Below, piece after piece: positions 37,406 to 46,369 of a stretch of 64,000 bases of DNA. The stretch is from positions 682,001 to 746,000 of the forward strand of contig NZ_NEXX01000001.1 of NCBI RefSeq assembly GCF_002174125.1, read 5' to 3'. A model generated the notes under the pieces. The model worked only from the letters and a program-made list of their open reading frames with translations, did not search any database and was not told the origin of the DNA. Positions within the stretch are counted from its first letter, which is position 1. The number at the start of each line of letters is the position of its first letter. The stretch comes from Acinetobacter populi. Lineage in GTDB: Bacteria > Pseudomonadota > Gammaproteobacteria > Pseudomonadales > Moraxellaceae. Both the position numbers and the translations under genes were made by a program.

Positions 37406-38326
37406 TTATTTACGGACTTTGATCGAGAACAAACCTTGAGGACGCATCATTAAAATAATGATCACTGTCGACAAAGTCAGAACTTTCGCAGTTGAGCCGG
37501 AAAGGAAGAATTCCAAAATGGATTGCGCCTGTGCGATACTAAAGGCCGATGCGATTGTACCAATCAGGCTTGCAGCACCGCCAAAGACCACCACAAGGAA
37601 AGTATCAACAATATAAAGTGAGCCTGCGGTTGGTCCAGTTGAACCAATCGTGGTAAAAGCAGCGCCAGCAATTCCAGCCAGACCACAGCCTAAAGCAAAA
37701 GTCATGCGGTCTACTTTTTTGGTATTAATACCCACTGCATTGCTCATAAAACGGTTTTGGTTGGTCGCACGTAATTGCAAGCCCCAGCGTGAGCGATACA
37801 TCAAGAAATAAACAAAAGCCGTCACTGCAATGGTCACACCCACCAGAAACAAACCATTAATAGGAATATCAATGGTATCTGTCGGCTGGTAAGACCCCAT
37901 CAACCAGTCAGGTAAAGTCGGGCTCACTTCTTTTGGACCAAAAATAGAGCGAAATGCCTGCTGCATCACCAGACTTAAGCCCCATGTTGCCAGCAATGTA
38001 TCAAGTGGTCGATGATATAGATGCGAAATCATCAGCCGTTCCACCAGATAACCGATAAACCCTGCCACCAAAAATGCCGCAATAATAGCAACAAAAAAAT
38101 AGTACGACATCAACTGCGGCAGATAGCTTTCTGTTAGGGTTGAAATGACATAAGTGGTATAGGCACCTATGGTTAGAAATTCACCATGTGCCATATTAAT
38201 GACACCCATTTGCCCGAAAATAATCGCAAGTCCCAGCGCCATCAGTAACAAAACACAGAAAACTGATAAACCATTAAAGCCCTGCATGGCAAATATTGCA
38301 CCGAATTCAGATAGACTAAAATCCAT
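37406..38326 (-). CDS. urtB: Urea/amide ABC transporter permease UrtB
   Basis: A 306-residue LivH-type permease. Seen: GLAIIFGQMGVINMAHGEFL near the N-terminus and GCGLAGIAGAAFTTIG near residue 210, both hallmarks of LivH/UrtB. Between urtA (82-base gap) and urtC. Confidence 0.92.
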   Translation of the reverse strand: MDFSLSEFGAIFAMQGFNGLSVFCVLLLMALGLAIIFGQMGVINMAHGEFLTIGAYTTYVISTLTESYLPQLMSYYFFVAIIAAFLVAGFIGYLVERLMISHLYHRPLDTLLATWGLSLVMQQAFRSIFGPKEVSPTLPDWLMGSYQPTDTIDIPINGLFLVGVTIAVTAFVYFLMYRSRWGLQLRATNQNRFMSNAVGINTKKVDRMTFALGCGLAGIAGAAFTTIGSTGPTAGSLYIVDTFLVVVFGGAASLIGTIASAFSIAQAQSILEFFLSGSTAKVLTLSTVIIILMMRPQGLFSIKVRK

Positions 38327-38408
38327 CGCAATTCCTCCCAGCCAATCATTAAATTTTTTAAACGAAATAGAGCATGAGGAATGTCAGACATTCCTCATCA
38401 GACAAGGA

Positions 38409-39653
38409 TTAATAACCTTTAGGGAATGGATCTGGTTTGATCAGACCTTTGGACTCATATACCACTTTGAATTGACCTGTTGGCAACACTTGACCAATTC
38501 GGGCTTTACTCCACAAATGATGATTGGCATCGATTTTCACATAGCCTTCAGGTGCTGTTTTTAGTTCGATCCCCGGTGATGCTTTCACCACTTTATCAAC
38601 ATCAAAGCTACCTGCTTTTTCAACAGCAGCTTTCCATAACCAAGGACCAAGATATGCTGCCTGTGTCACATCACCGACCACCGCTTTTGGACCATACTTG
38701 GCTTTAAAGGCCTGTACAAACTTGATGTTATTTGGATTATTTAGACTTTGGAAATACTTCATTGACGAATAGAAACCAGCCATATTGGCGCCGCCAATAC
38801 CGAGCAATTCATCTTCTGTCACCGAATAAGTTAATAAGGTTTGTTTGGCGCCAGTCACCCCTGCTGCATTCATTTGCTTATAGAACGATACATTGGAACC
38901 ACCAACCACGGCAGCAACAATTGCATCCGGTTTTTTCAGTTTCATTTTATTGATGAGTGAACCAAACTGGGTATTGCCTAGTGGATAATATTCTTCCCCA
39001 ACTACTTTACCTTTCAACACTTTTTCGATATGCGTACGGGCAATTTTCATGGTGGTCCGTGGCCAGATATAATCCGAACCGACCAGATAGAAAGTTTTGG
39101 CTTTTTTCTCGCGCGCCAGCCAGTTAAGTGATTCAAGTACCTGCTGGGTTGCTTCCTGACCGGTATAGATCACATTTTTGGATTGCTCAAGACCTTCATA
39201 AAACGTCGGATAATATAATAATGAGTTATTCCGTTCGATAATCGGTAACACCGCCTTACGTGATGCCGATGTCCAGCAACCAAAAATTGCTGCTACACGA
39301 TCTTTCTCGGTTAATTTTCTGGCTTTTTCCGCAAAGGTTGGCCAGTCGGATGCACCATCTTCCTGAACAATTTTGATCTGCCGACCAAGCACACCACCTG
39401 CTTTATTGATCTGTTCAATCGCCAGACGTTCTGCCTGAATAGATCCTGTTTCACTGATGGCCATGGTGCCTGTTGATGAGTGTAATTGCCCAACATAAAC
39501 AAATTTATCATCAACTTTTAACTTGGTTTTATTGACCTCGGATGTTGCTGGTGCCGCATTCCCCCATACCGATGCCATCAGGAATGGAACAGCCAGACAG
39601 CCTGCAATCAATGCTTTTTTTGCCGTAGATTTTACGTTTGTGGTCATATTCAT
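38409..39653 (-). CDS. urtA: Urea/short-chain amide ABC transporter substrate-binding protein UrtA
   Basis: A 414-residue periplasmic binding protein of the LivJ/AmiC type with signal sequence (residues about 1-35, ALIAGCLAVPFLMASVWGNA). Seen: VGQLHSSTGTMAISE, IAAIFGCWTSASRKAVLPI, and PVTEDELLGIG-like hinge segments that match FmdD/UrtA proteins. The start is at 39653, behind GAGGGG; 39677 is a longer alternative. First gene of a urtABCDE-amiEB run on the minus strand (amiE has its own promoter gap of about 190 bases). Confidence 0.9.
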   Translation of the reverse strand: MNMTTNVKSTAKKALIAGCLAVPFLMASVWGNAAPATSEVNKTKLKVDDKFVYVGQLHSSTGTMAISETGSIQAERLAIEQINKAGGVLGRQIKIVQEDGASDWPTFAEKARKLTEKDRVAAIFGCWTSASRKAVLPIIERNNSLLYYPTFYEGLEQSKNVIYTGQEATQQVLESLNWLAREKKAKTFYLVGSDYIWPRTTMKIARTHIEKVLKGKVVGEEYYPLGNTQFGSLINKMKLKKPDAIVAAVVGGSNVSFYKQMNAAGVTGAKQTLLTYSVTEDELLGIGGANMAGFYSSMKYFQSLNNPNNIKFVQAFKAKYGPKAVVGDVTQAAYLGPWLWKAAVEKAGSFDVDKVVKASPGIELKTAPEGYVKIDANHHLWSKARIGQVLPTGQFKVVYESKGLIKPDPFPKGY

Positions 39654-39853
39654 GGTCCCCTCAAGTGTCATGCTCATTCACATTGACGTCGATCAATGTG
39701 TGCTTGTGAAGCAAGACTATTGCGAGAACCGAATTGGGTATATACGTTACATTGCGTATATCACCTGCTTGTCAGATTCAGAATTTTAAATAGAAAAGGT
39801 ACGGTTATTGCTTGGCAATAATCCATCCACCGCCTGCACAATTTCTGCTGCCA
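39654..39853. promoter_or_regulatory. Divergent promoter of urtA and the NCS1-histidine kinase gene
   Basis: Two inverted repeats: CACATTGA/TCAATGTG (39679-39700, 6-base spacer), close to urtA, and ATATACG/CGTATAT (39740-39761, 8-base spacer), mid-way. The second shares the ATACG/CGTAT arms with the palindrome before amiE. Confidence 0.5.
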
Positions 39854-42800
39854 ATGAATAAAACTGACTCAAAAGCCCATGCCCCACAGCGTGTTATCCC
39901 GACACGCCGTGAATACAATTCATGGGTAATTGATGAAAGTATTGAAGATTATGCGCTGCGCTATGCACCAAAATCGATACGAAAATGGTCATTATGGACA
40001 GTGACCAATACCGCCATGTCATCGGTTTCGTTTCTAGCCATGGAAGCAATTGGTGCAACCATGATCTGGCAATATGGTTTTTACAATGCGTTTTATGCCC
40101 TGATTGTGGTTTCAATTTTAATTTTTCTCAGTAGCTGGCCAATTAGTTACTATGCCGCAAAATATAATGTCGATATTGATTTATTAACGCGTGGTGCCGG
40201 TTTTGGTTATATCGGTTCGACCATCACCTCGCTAATTTATGCAAGTTTTACGTTTATTTTTCTCGCCTTTGAAGCTGCAATCATGGCCATGGCCCTTGAG
40301 CTTACCCTCAATATTCCACTGGCTTTGGGTTACCTGATTTCTGCACTCATCATTATTCCAATGGTGATTCGTGGTATTGATTATATTAATAAAATCCAAT
40401 CGTTTACCCAACCTATCTGGTTGTTCCTATTACTGTTACCGTGGTTTTTTATCTTCTGGAAAAATCCGGGACTAATTGAAGAAAGCCAATATTTTATTGG
40501 TGAACAGACCGATAGCCTGAGCTTTAATGTGCTGGCATTTGGGGCAGCATGCACCCTGGTATTCTCCCTGATCACTCAGGTCGGGGAACAGGTGGATTAC
40601 TTGCGTTTCTTACCCGATGCCGAAAAAAACGCTAAAAAATGGTCTTTGGCAGTATTTTTGGGTGGGCCGGCATGGATCATCTTTGGCTTTATTAAAATAT
40701 TTGTCGGCATGATGCTGATTGTATTGGCTTTACATTATTTTGTGCCTTTTGACGAAATTAATAATCCGACTTATCTGTACTGGATCGCCTATCAACAGGT
40801 CTTTAGCCACCCGGTCATTGCCTTGTTTTTCATGTTGATTTTTGTCTGTATTTCACAAATTAAAATCAATGTCACCAATGCCTATGCTGGTTCTCTGGCT
40901 TGGTCCAACTTTTTTGCCCGACTGACCCACAATCACCCGGGTCGCATTATCTGGCTGGTGTTTAATGTCTGTATCGCCATACTTTTAATGGAACTGGGCA
41001 TTATCCATGCAGTTGAACGAGTTCTGGGATTGTATAGTAATATTGCGCTGGCTTGGATTGGTGCCATCGTTGCCGATTTAATCATTTGCAAACCGCTCGG
41101 ACTTAGCCCCAAAGGCATCGAGTTTCGACGAGCATATTTATACGATATTAATCCGGTTGGTGTCGGTGCCTTATGTATTGCCTCAGTGTTATCCATTTTA
41201 TGCTATCTGGATTTATTCGGGGATTATGCCAAAGCACTGGCTGGCTTTATTGCACTGGCAACATCGTTTCTGAGTGTTCCCATCATTGCCTATATCACTA
41301 AGGGTAAATATTATTTAGCACGGACTGCACCACCACCGATGTCAATTGTACAGATTGAAACCTGTGTGGTCTGTCAACATGATTATCAGTCTGCCGACAT
41401 TGCCGATTGTCCTGCCTATCGCGGCAATATCTGTTCGTTATGCTGCTCGCTGGAAGCACGTTGTCACGATCTATGCAAGCCACATGGTCGCTGGTCGGCA
41501 CAGCTCAATCAGATCGTTGCCACACTGCTGCCCTCCAACTGGGCTAAACGGCTAAACAGCCAGCTCGGTCTGTATATTCTGGTGACCTTTGTACTGGGCA
41601 TTGTATTGGCGGTGTGTCTGAGTCTGGTCTATATTCAGGAAACCAGCTTACTTGGACCATCCAATGCAAACGAGATTAACCATATCTTCATGCTGTTTGT
41701 AAAAATATATGCCGTATTATTTTTATTGATGTGTGTTGCAGCATGGTGGTTAGTTCTAAATGATGTCAGCCGTCGCAATGCCGAGCAGGAAAGTAGCACT
41801 CAGAATCAATTGCTGATTGACGAGATTGCTGCCCATGAAATTACTGATCAGCAACTTCAGGATGCCAGAATACAGGCAGAAACTGCCAATGCCGCAAAAA
41901 GCCGTTATCTGATCGGAATCAGCCACGAACTTCGTACACCACTCAATAGTATTCTCGGCTATAGCCAGCTGATTCAAAAACAGGAACATTTGTCTAATCA
42001 GGGTGAAATGGCATTGGGCGTCATTAGTCGCAGTGGTCAACACCTAACAGCGTTAATCGATGGCTTACTCGATCTTGCCAGAATTGAAACTGGTAAAATT
42101 TCCCTGCATATGTCGGACATACAGTTTCCAAATTTTCTGCAACAGATTATAAAAATGTTTGAACCGCAATTCGAACAAAAAAATCTAAAATTTTACGCAG
42201 ATATTCATGACAATATTCCGAACTATGTGCGTATAGATCAAAAACGTCTGGAACAAATTTTAATTAACTTACTGGGAAATGCACTCAAATTTACCAGTAA
42301 GGGTTGGGTTCGCTTCAAAGTGGAATATCGTTTTCAAACTGCGTATTTTGAAATTGCAGATAGTGGCTGTGGAATTGCAGAGCAGGACATTGGACGTATT
42401 TTTGATCCATTTGAACGCGGCAGCAATGTCATGCAAAGCAGCTTCACCGGCACAGGACTGGGTTTGCCGATTGTCAAACTCTTAACCGAACTACTGGGCG
42501 GCCAGTTAAATGTTCAAAGCCAGTTAAATCAAGGAACTATCTTTAAAATCAAACTCTATCTGCCATCTAAAGATCTGATCCATCCGATTGCCAATCTGCA
42601 TAGTAATCATATTGTCGGCTATCTGGGTGAGCGCAGAAAAATTCTGGTGGTGGATAATGAAGCTGTTGATCGTGGTTTGGTGACCAATTTTCTTAAACCT
42701 TTGGGCTTTGCCGTCGAAGAAGCCGAATCAGGACTACACTGCTTACGTCTGGTACCGGAATTTCTGCCAGACCTGATTCTCATGGATCTGACCATGCCCA

Positions 42801-43372
42801 CGCTAGATGGCTGGGAAACAGCACGAATTCTACGTCGTAATCAAATGACCAATGTCCCTATTTTGATTATTTCCGCCGATGCCAATGAACGCACCACCAA
42901 TCCACAAACCGAAATTTTAAATGAAGATTTTCTAGTGAAACCTGTCGACCTTAATCTTTTGTTAAATAAGATCGGAGACAAACTGGATATACAATGGATT
43001 GATGCAGCATCTCAACCATCAGAAGCATTAGACTTGGCAGAAGCACAGCAGGATTCAACCCATTCTGTACAGCGTGATCACAATGTCAGACCAGATTCAC
43101 AAAACCTGAGTCCACAGCAATCAGGCAAAGAACATATGTTGATTCCGCCAATCTCTGCGATGGAAATGCCAGATAGCGTCAGTGATGCCATCAACATGCT
43201 CAATGTGCTTGCCAATCAAGGCTATATTCGTGGGTTAAAACAGCTTTTAAGCTATTGCCATCAACATTTCCCTCACGATCAAGCCCTTTGGGATAATCTT
43301 TTGCAACATATCGCCAGATATGATTTGAAATCAGTTAAACAGGATTTAAACGAATTTCAGTTGAAACACTGA
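39854..43372 (+). CDS. NCS1-permease/sensor histidine kinase/receiver fusion
   Basis: About 1172 residues (1186 if TTG 39812 with upstream AAAAGG is used; residue numbers here follow that longer form). Residues about 35-500 form an NCS1 (cytosine/purine/hydantoin/allantoin) permease-like domain with 12 helices. Then comes an eight-cysteine segment (CVVC ... CPAYRGNICSLCC ... CHDLC, about 516-557), two further membrane helices (about 590-650), a short coiled region, HisKA with ISHELRTPLNSILGYSQL (His705), HATPase with NLLGNALKF, DSGCGI and GTGLGLPIV, a receiver domain from about 942 with phospho-Asp992 in LILMDLTMP, and a helical tail to 1186. A transport domain coupled to a kinase suggests sensing of substrate passage. 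It is divergent from urtA-amiEB and immediately precedes a response regulator gene. Confidence 0.88.
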   Translation: MNKTDSKAHAPQRVIPTRREYNSWVIDESIEDYALRYAPKSIRKWSLWTVTNTAMSSVSFLAMEAIGATMIWQYGFYNAFYALIVVSILIFLSSWPISYYAAKYNVDIDLLTRGAGFGYIGSTITSLIYASFTFIFLAFEAAIMAMALELTLNIPLALGYLISALIIIPMVIRGIDYINKIQSFTQPIWLFLLLLPWFFIFWKNPGLIEESQYFIGEQTDSLSFNVLAFGAACTLVFSLITQVGEQVDYLRFLPDAEKNAKKWSLAVFLGGPAWIIFGFIKIFVGMMLIVLALHYFVPFDEINNPTYLYWIAYQQVFSHPVIALFFMLIFVCISQIKINVTNAYAGSLAWSNFFARLTHNHPGRIIWLVFNVCIAILLMELGIIHAVERVLGLYSNIALAWIGAIVADLIICKPLGLSPKGIEFRRAYLYDINPVGVGALCIASVLSILCYLDLFGDYAKALAGFIALATSFLSVPIIAYITKGKYYLARTAPPPMSIVQIETCVVCQHDYQSADIADCPAYRGNICSLCCSLEARCHDLCKPHGRWSAQLNQIVATLLPSNWAKRLNSQLGLYILVTFVLGIVLAVCLSLVYIQETSLLGPSNANEINHIFMLFVKIYAVLFLLMCVAAWWLVLNDVSRRNAEQESSTQNQLLIDEIAAHEITDQQLQDARIQAETANAAKSRYLIGISHELRTPLNSILGYSQLIQKQEHLSNQGEMALGVISRSGQHLTALIDGLLDLARIETGKISLHMSDIQFPNFLQQIIKMFEPQFEQKNLKFYADIHDNIPNYVRIDQKRLEQILINLLGNALKFTSKGWVRFKVEYRFQTAYFEIADSGCGIAEQDIGRIFDPFERGSNVMQSSFTGTGLGLPIVKLLTELLGGQLNVQSQLNQGTIFKIKLYLPSKDLIHPIANLHSNHIVGYLGERRKILVVDNEAVDRGLVTNFLKPLGFAVEEAESGLHCLRLVPEFLPDLILMDLTMPTLDGWETARILRRNQMTNVPILIISADANERTTNPQTEILNEDFLVKPVDLNLLLNKIGDKLDIQWIDAASQPSEALDLAEAQQDSTHSVQRDHNVRPDSQNLSPQQSGKEHMLIPPISAMEMPDSVSDAINMLNVLANQGYIRGLKQLLSYCHQHFPHDQALWDNLLQHIARYDLKSVKQDLNEFQLKH

Positions 43373-43391
43373 GGAACAAAGTGAGCTTAAC

Positions 43392-44324
43392 ATGAAGAGT
43401 CCAGAACAACCTGTCATTTTAATTGTCGACGATGTACCGGAAAATCTGGGAATATTACATGAAAGTCTGGATGAAGCGGGTTATACCGTACTGGTCACAC
43501 TCGATGGGATTACCGCCATTGAAATTGCCCATCAATATCATCCAGACATTATCCTGATGGATGGCAATATGCCCAATCTGGATGGTTTTGAATGCTGTAT
43601 CCAGCTAAAAGCCAGTCCCCTGACCCAGAATATTCCGATTATTTTTATGACCGGCCTATCCGAAACCGAACATATTGTACGTGGCTTTCAATCCGGCGGC
43701 GTGGATTATGTCACCAAGCCGTTAAATATTGCCGAAGTCCTAGTTCGTGTACAAACCCACCTGAATAATGCCACCCTGCTCAAACAGCAACAGCAGGTCA
43801 TTGATGCAACTGAAATCGCGATTCTAGCACTTGATCACGCAGGACATATTACATGGAAGACGGCTAAAGCCCAGCATTTGATCAATGAGCATTTAATCGA
43901 TATGGACAGTTTTGAACAAGGCTTAAAAAAATGGGTTGCCGATATACAGCACAACGAAGTCGAAAAAAGTTTGCTGCATTGTCGCTACTCCACCGCTAGC
44001 CAACAGTTTCAACTGATCATGCTCAGTCCTCAACAGGATTTGCCGACTCAAAACTATCTGGTGCAATTGAAACCAATTCAACAGGCCCCTGCGACAACCG
44101 AAATTCTCAAACATTGCACTCAACTTACCCCACGTGAAGCGGAGGTCATGCACTGGCTTATTCTAGGTAAAACCAACAAGGACATTGCCGATATTCTGGA
44201 GTTAAGCCCAAGAACCATTAATAAACATCTTGAGCATGTGTTTGAAAAACTGTGTGTAGAAACTCGTACGGCGGCAGTTTCTTATGTGGTTAATCGCTGT
44301 ATGGCAAGCCCAACCACAGCTTAA
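43392..44324 (+). CDS. Receiver-LuxR (NarL/FixJ-type) response regulator
   Basis: A 310-residue transcription factor. Receiver domain (1-125) with acidic pair D13/D14, phospho-Asp57 (IILMDGNMPNLDG) and Lys in VTKPLN. A poorly conserved central segment (about 135-230) resembles a PAS-like spacer. The C-terminal LuxR HTH is LTPREAEVMHWLILGKTNKD followed by IADILELSPRTINKHLEHVF. It begins 20 bases after the hybrid kinase and is its likely partner, probably acting on the CGTA-containing palindromes before urtA and amiE. Confidence 0.88.
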   Translation: MKSPEQPVILIVDDVPENLGILHESLDEAGYTVLVTLDGITAIEIAHQYHPDIILMDGNMPNLDGFECCIQLKASPLTQNIPIIFMTGLSETEHIVRGFQSGGVDYVTKPLNIAEVLVRVQTHLNNATLLKQQQQVIDATEIAILALDHAGHITWKTAKAQHLINEHLIDMDSFEQGLKKWVADIQHNEVEKSLLHCRYSTASQQFQLIMLSPQQDLPTQNYLVQLKPIQQAPATTEILKHCTQLTPREAEVMHWLILGKTNKDIADILELSPRTINKHLEHVFEKLCVETRTAAVSYVVNRCMASPTTA

Positions 44325-44388
44325 ACAATGATTTATGTTGATTAACTATACTTAGACAGAAAAGAGCCCACCTTAATAACATAAAGAT

Positions 44389-45156
44389 TTAAGATTGAGG
44401 AAATACATGTTTTTGTAATGCACTATCATCTTTGGTGGCTTCTAGAGTCACTTCTAATGCATCGTGAATCCAGTATTCCTGATCTACATTGGTCACTTGT
44501 CCTTGTATATTAAAACTACTACGACAAATATATAAACCCAATGTCCCCGATGCCACCAAAAGATGCCGAGCCTGTATTGTGGTCAGTGAAGCAGGATGTA
44601 AATTGATTGATACTCGAACCAGTTCGGTATCGTAATTTTTATACATGATTTCGGTCAAGGAATGCGTTAGATCTTTGTCCAAAAATGCTGGAAACAATGC
44701 TGCATTAACCCGTACATGCTCCAGAAAAACAGGGCGACCATCGATAAAACGTCGACGCCAGATTGAATACACAGGTGCACCCACCGGAATACCTAGTCTT
44801 TTGGCAGCCCATTCCGAAGCCTCTACCAAATCAGCCGAGATTAATTCACTTTTTGGTGTTCTTCCCTGTGCAGTGACATATTGAATAAAACTTTCGGTAC
44901 TACGGGGATTATAAATAATCCGTGATGGGGTAATAAACCAACCTCTACGATCTTGCCGATAAATCAGTCCTTCAGTTTCAAGAGCAAGTAAAGCCTCCCG
45001 AATCATAACTCTGGTCACATTGAATTGTTCCGACATTTCTCGCTCAGATGGCAGTTTGTCACCTGATTTGAATACACCCTGTTCAATTTGAGCGGCCAAA
45101 TGATCTCTCATCATTAAGTACTGAGGCGTTTTTACACTGGTCAATTTTGTACTCAT
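44389..45156 (-). CDS. HutC-subfamily GntR regulator (PhnR-like)
   Basis: A 255-residue regulator: winged helix (REMSEQFNVTRVMIREALLA) in the first 75 residues and a C-terminal UTRA ligand domain (ELISADLVEASEWAAKRLG ... VYSIWRRRFIDGRPVFLEH). The start is taken at ATG 45156; longer GTG versions are possible. By position beside an aminophosphonate-type transporter it may be the PhnR-like regulator of this region. Confidence 0.85.
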   Translation of the reverse strand: MSTKLTSVKTPQYLMMRDHLAAQIEQGVFKSGDKLPSEREMSEQFNVTRVMIREALLALETEGLIYRQDRRGWFITPSRIIYNPRSTESFIQYVTAQGRTPKSELISADLVEASEWAAKRLGIPVGAPVYSIWRRRFIDGRPVFLEHVRVNAALFPAFLDKDLTHSLTEIMYKNYDTELVRVSINLHPASLTTIQARHLLVASGTLGLYICRSSFNIQGQVTNVDQEYWIHDALEVTLEATKDDSALQKHVFPQS

Positions 45157-45343
45157 CACCTTAATAATCACCGTATGGAAAGAAAAACCTATTCTTTCTA
45201 TTCCTACGCCAGATTAAATCTTCCATTTATGACATCGTATCGTACACAGTCCGGCAAATACACAGGACCGATCTCTATCAGCATATTAGCAGAAATAAAT
45301 CATATATTATGACTTGAGATAAAAATTCAGTAGGAGGTGCTTA

Positions 45344-46231
45344 TTAGACCACAACCAGTATCAAACCCAGCAACACGATTAGGTTGGCAATTGCAATTCT
45401 TGGCGTCAACGGTTCTTTTAGAAAAACTACACCAAATAATACGCCAATAGGAATACTCAACTGGCGAAAAGCCACTGCATAACTGACATTCGTGACAAAC
45501 ATATAACTAAACAAAACCAGTGTATAGGTGATGGCCATGACCAGCCCAGCCCATATGGCAGTATTTCTGTACAGCCTGAATGTGGTGATTAATTTTTGTC
45601 GTTCACTTCTTTTAAGCAGAATCATGGCTAAAAAGGGAATCGTTGCAATTCCCTGACACGCTGCATAAAACAATGCTATCTGTAATTTTGGGATATCCGG
45701 TAAATATTCACCTGCCAATTGTAGTGCTTGATAATCAATCATAGAATACGCCATGGTACCCAAAGCTGCCAAGAGTGCAAAAGCGATCATATAACCTTTA
45801 TGTCGTGATCCCTGATCAAATCTCAGTAATCCCAACATTCCAATCACCACACATACCACACCAAGCAATGCAGATATACTCATGGTTTGATGAAAAATTA
45901 AAAAACTACCTATCGGCACCAATAGCACAGGTAAAGCCCTTGCCAAAGGATAACTCAACCCGAGTGAGCAAAAACGGTAAGCACCTGCCAGCCCCATAAA
46001 ATAAAATGTTTCCGCAATCCCTGCAAAAAAGACCAAAATCCAGAATGAAGCAGGTAATACATCAAACCAGTGTCTGCCAAATGCCAGTAAAGGAACATAA
46101 AATACGCATGAGGCCACAACTGCAATTAAATAAAAAGAAAGTCCGGCTTCCGCACCTTTTTTACCAAATAAATTCCACGAGGCATGGGCAATGGTCGATA
46201 AACATAATAATAGAATTGCAAATCCGGACAT
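45344..46231 (-). CDS. EamA/DMT-family transporter
   Basis: A 295-residue protein with ten predicted helices in two EamA repeats (GFAILLLCLSTIAHASWNLF start; GLVMAITYTLVLFSYMFVTN). The start is at 46231 with AGG 6 bases upstream; the frame extended to 46300 is not supported. Substrate unknown; it may export a metabolite from phosphonate degradation. Downstream of the porin gene, 138 bases away. Confidence 0.8.
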   Translation of the reverse strand: MSGFAILLLCLSTIAHASWNLFGKKGAEAGLSFYLIAVVASCVFYVPLLAFGRHWFDVLPASFWILVFFAGIAETFYFMGLAGAYRFCSLGLSYPLARALPVLLVPIGSFLIFHQTMSISALLGVVCVVIGMLGLLRFDQGSRHKGYMIAFALLAALGTMAYSMIDYQALQLAGEYLPDIPKLQIALFYAACQGIATIPFLAMILLKRSERQKLITTFRLYRNTAIWAGLVMAITYTLVLFSYMFVTNVSYAVAFRQLSIPIGVLFGVVFLKEPLTPRIAIANLIVLLGLILVVV

Positions 46232-46369
46232 ATTTAACCTGTTATTGAAGACACATTGCTTTTTAAATGTATAGCGATCATCTATTTTCCCGAGATACAA
46301 GACAACATCCGAGATGGTCTTGAACCGTTATCCGTATCTCAGCAAAAATGTTCAAGATGATGCATGCCC

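Noticed and set aside
39679..39700. CACATTGA/TCAATGTG repeat as the response-regulator operator
   Set aside because: It is not repeated before amiE; the CGTA-type repeat is the better shared candidate, so this one is only recorded as part of the promoter.
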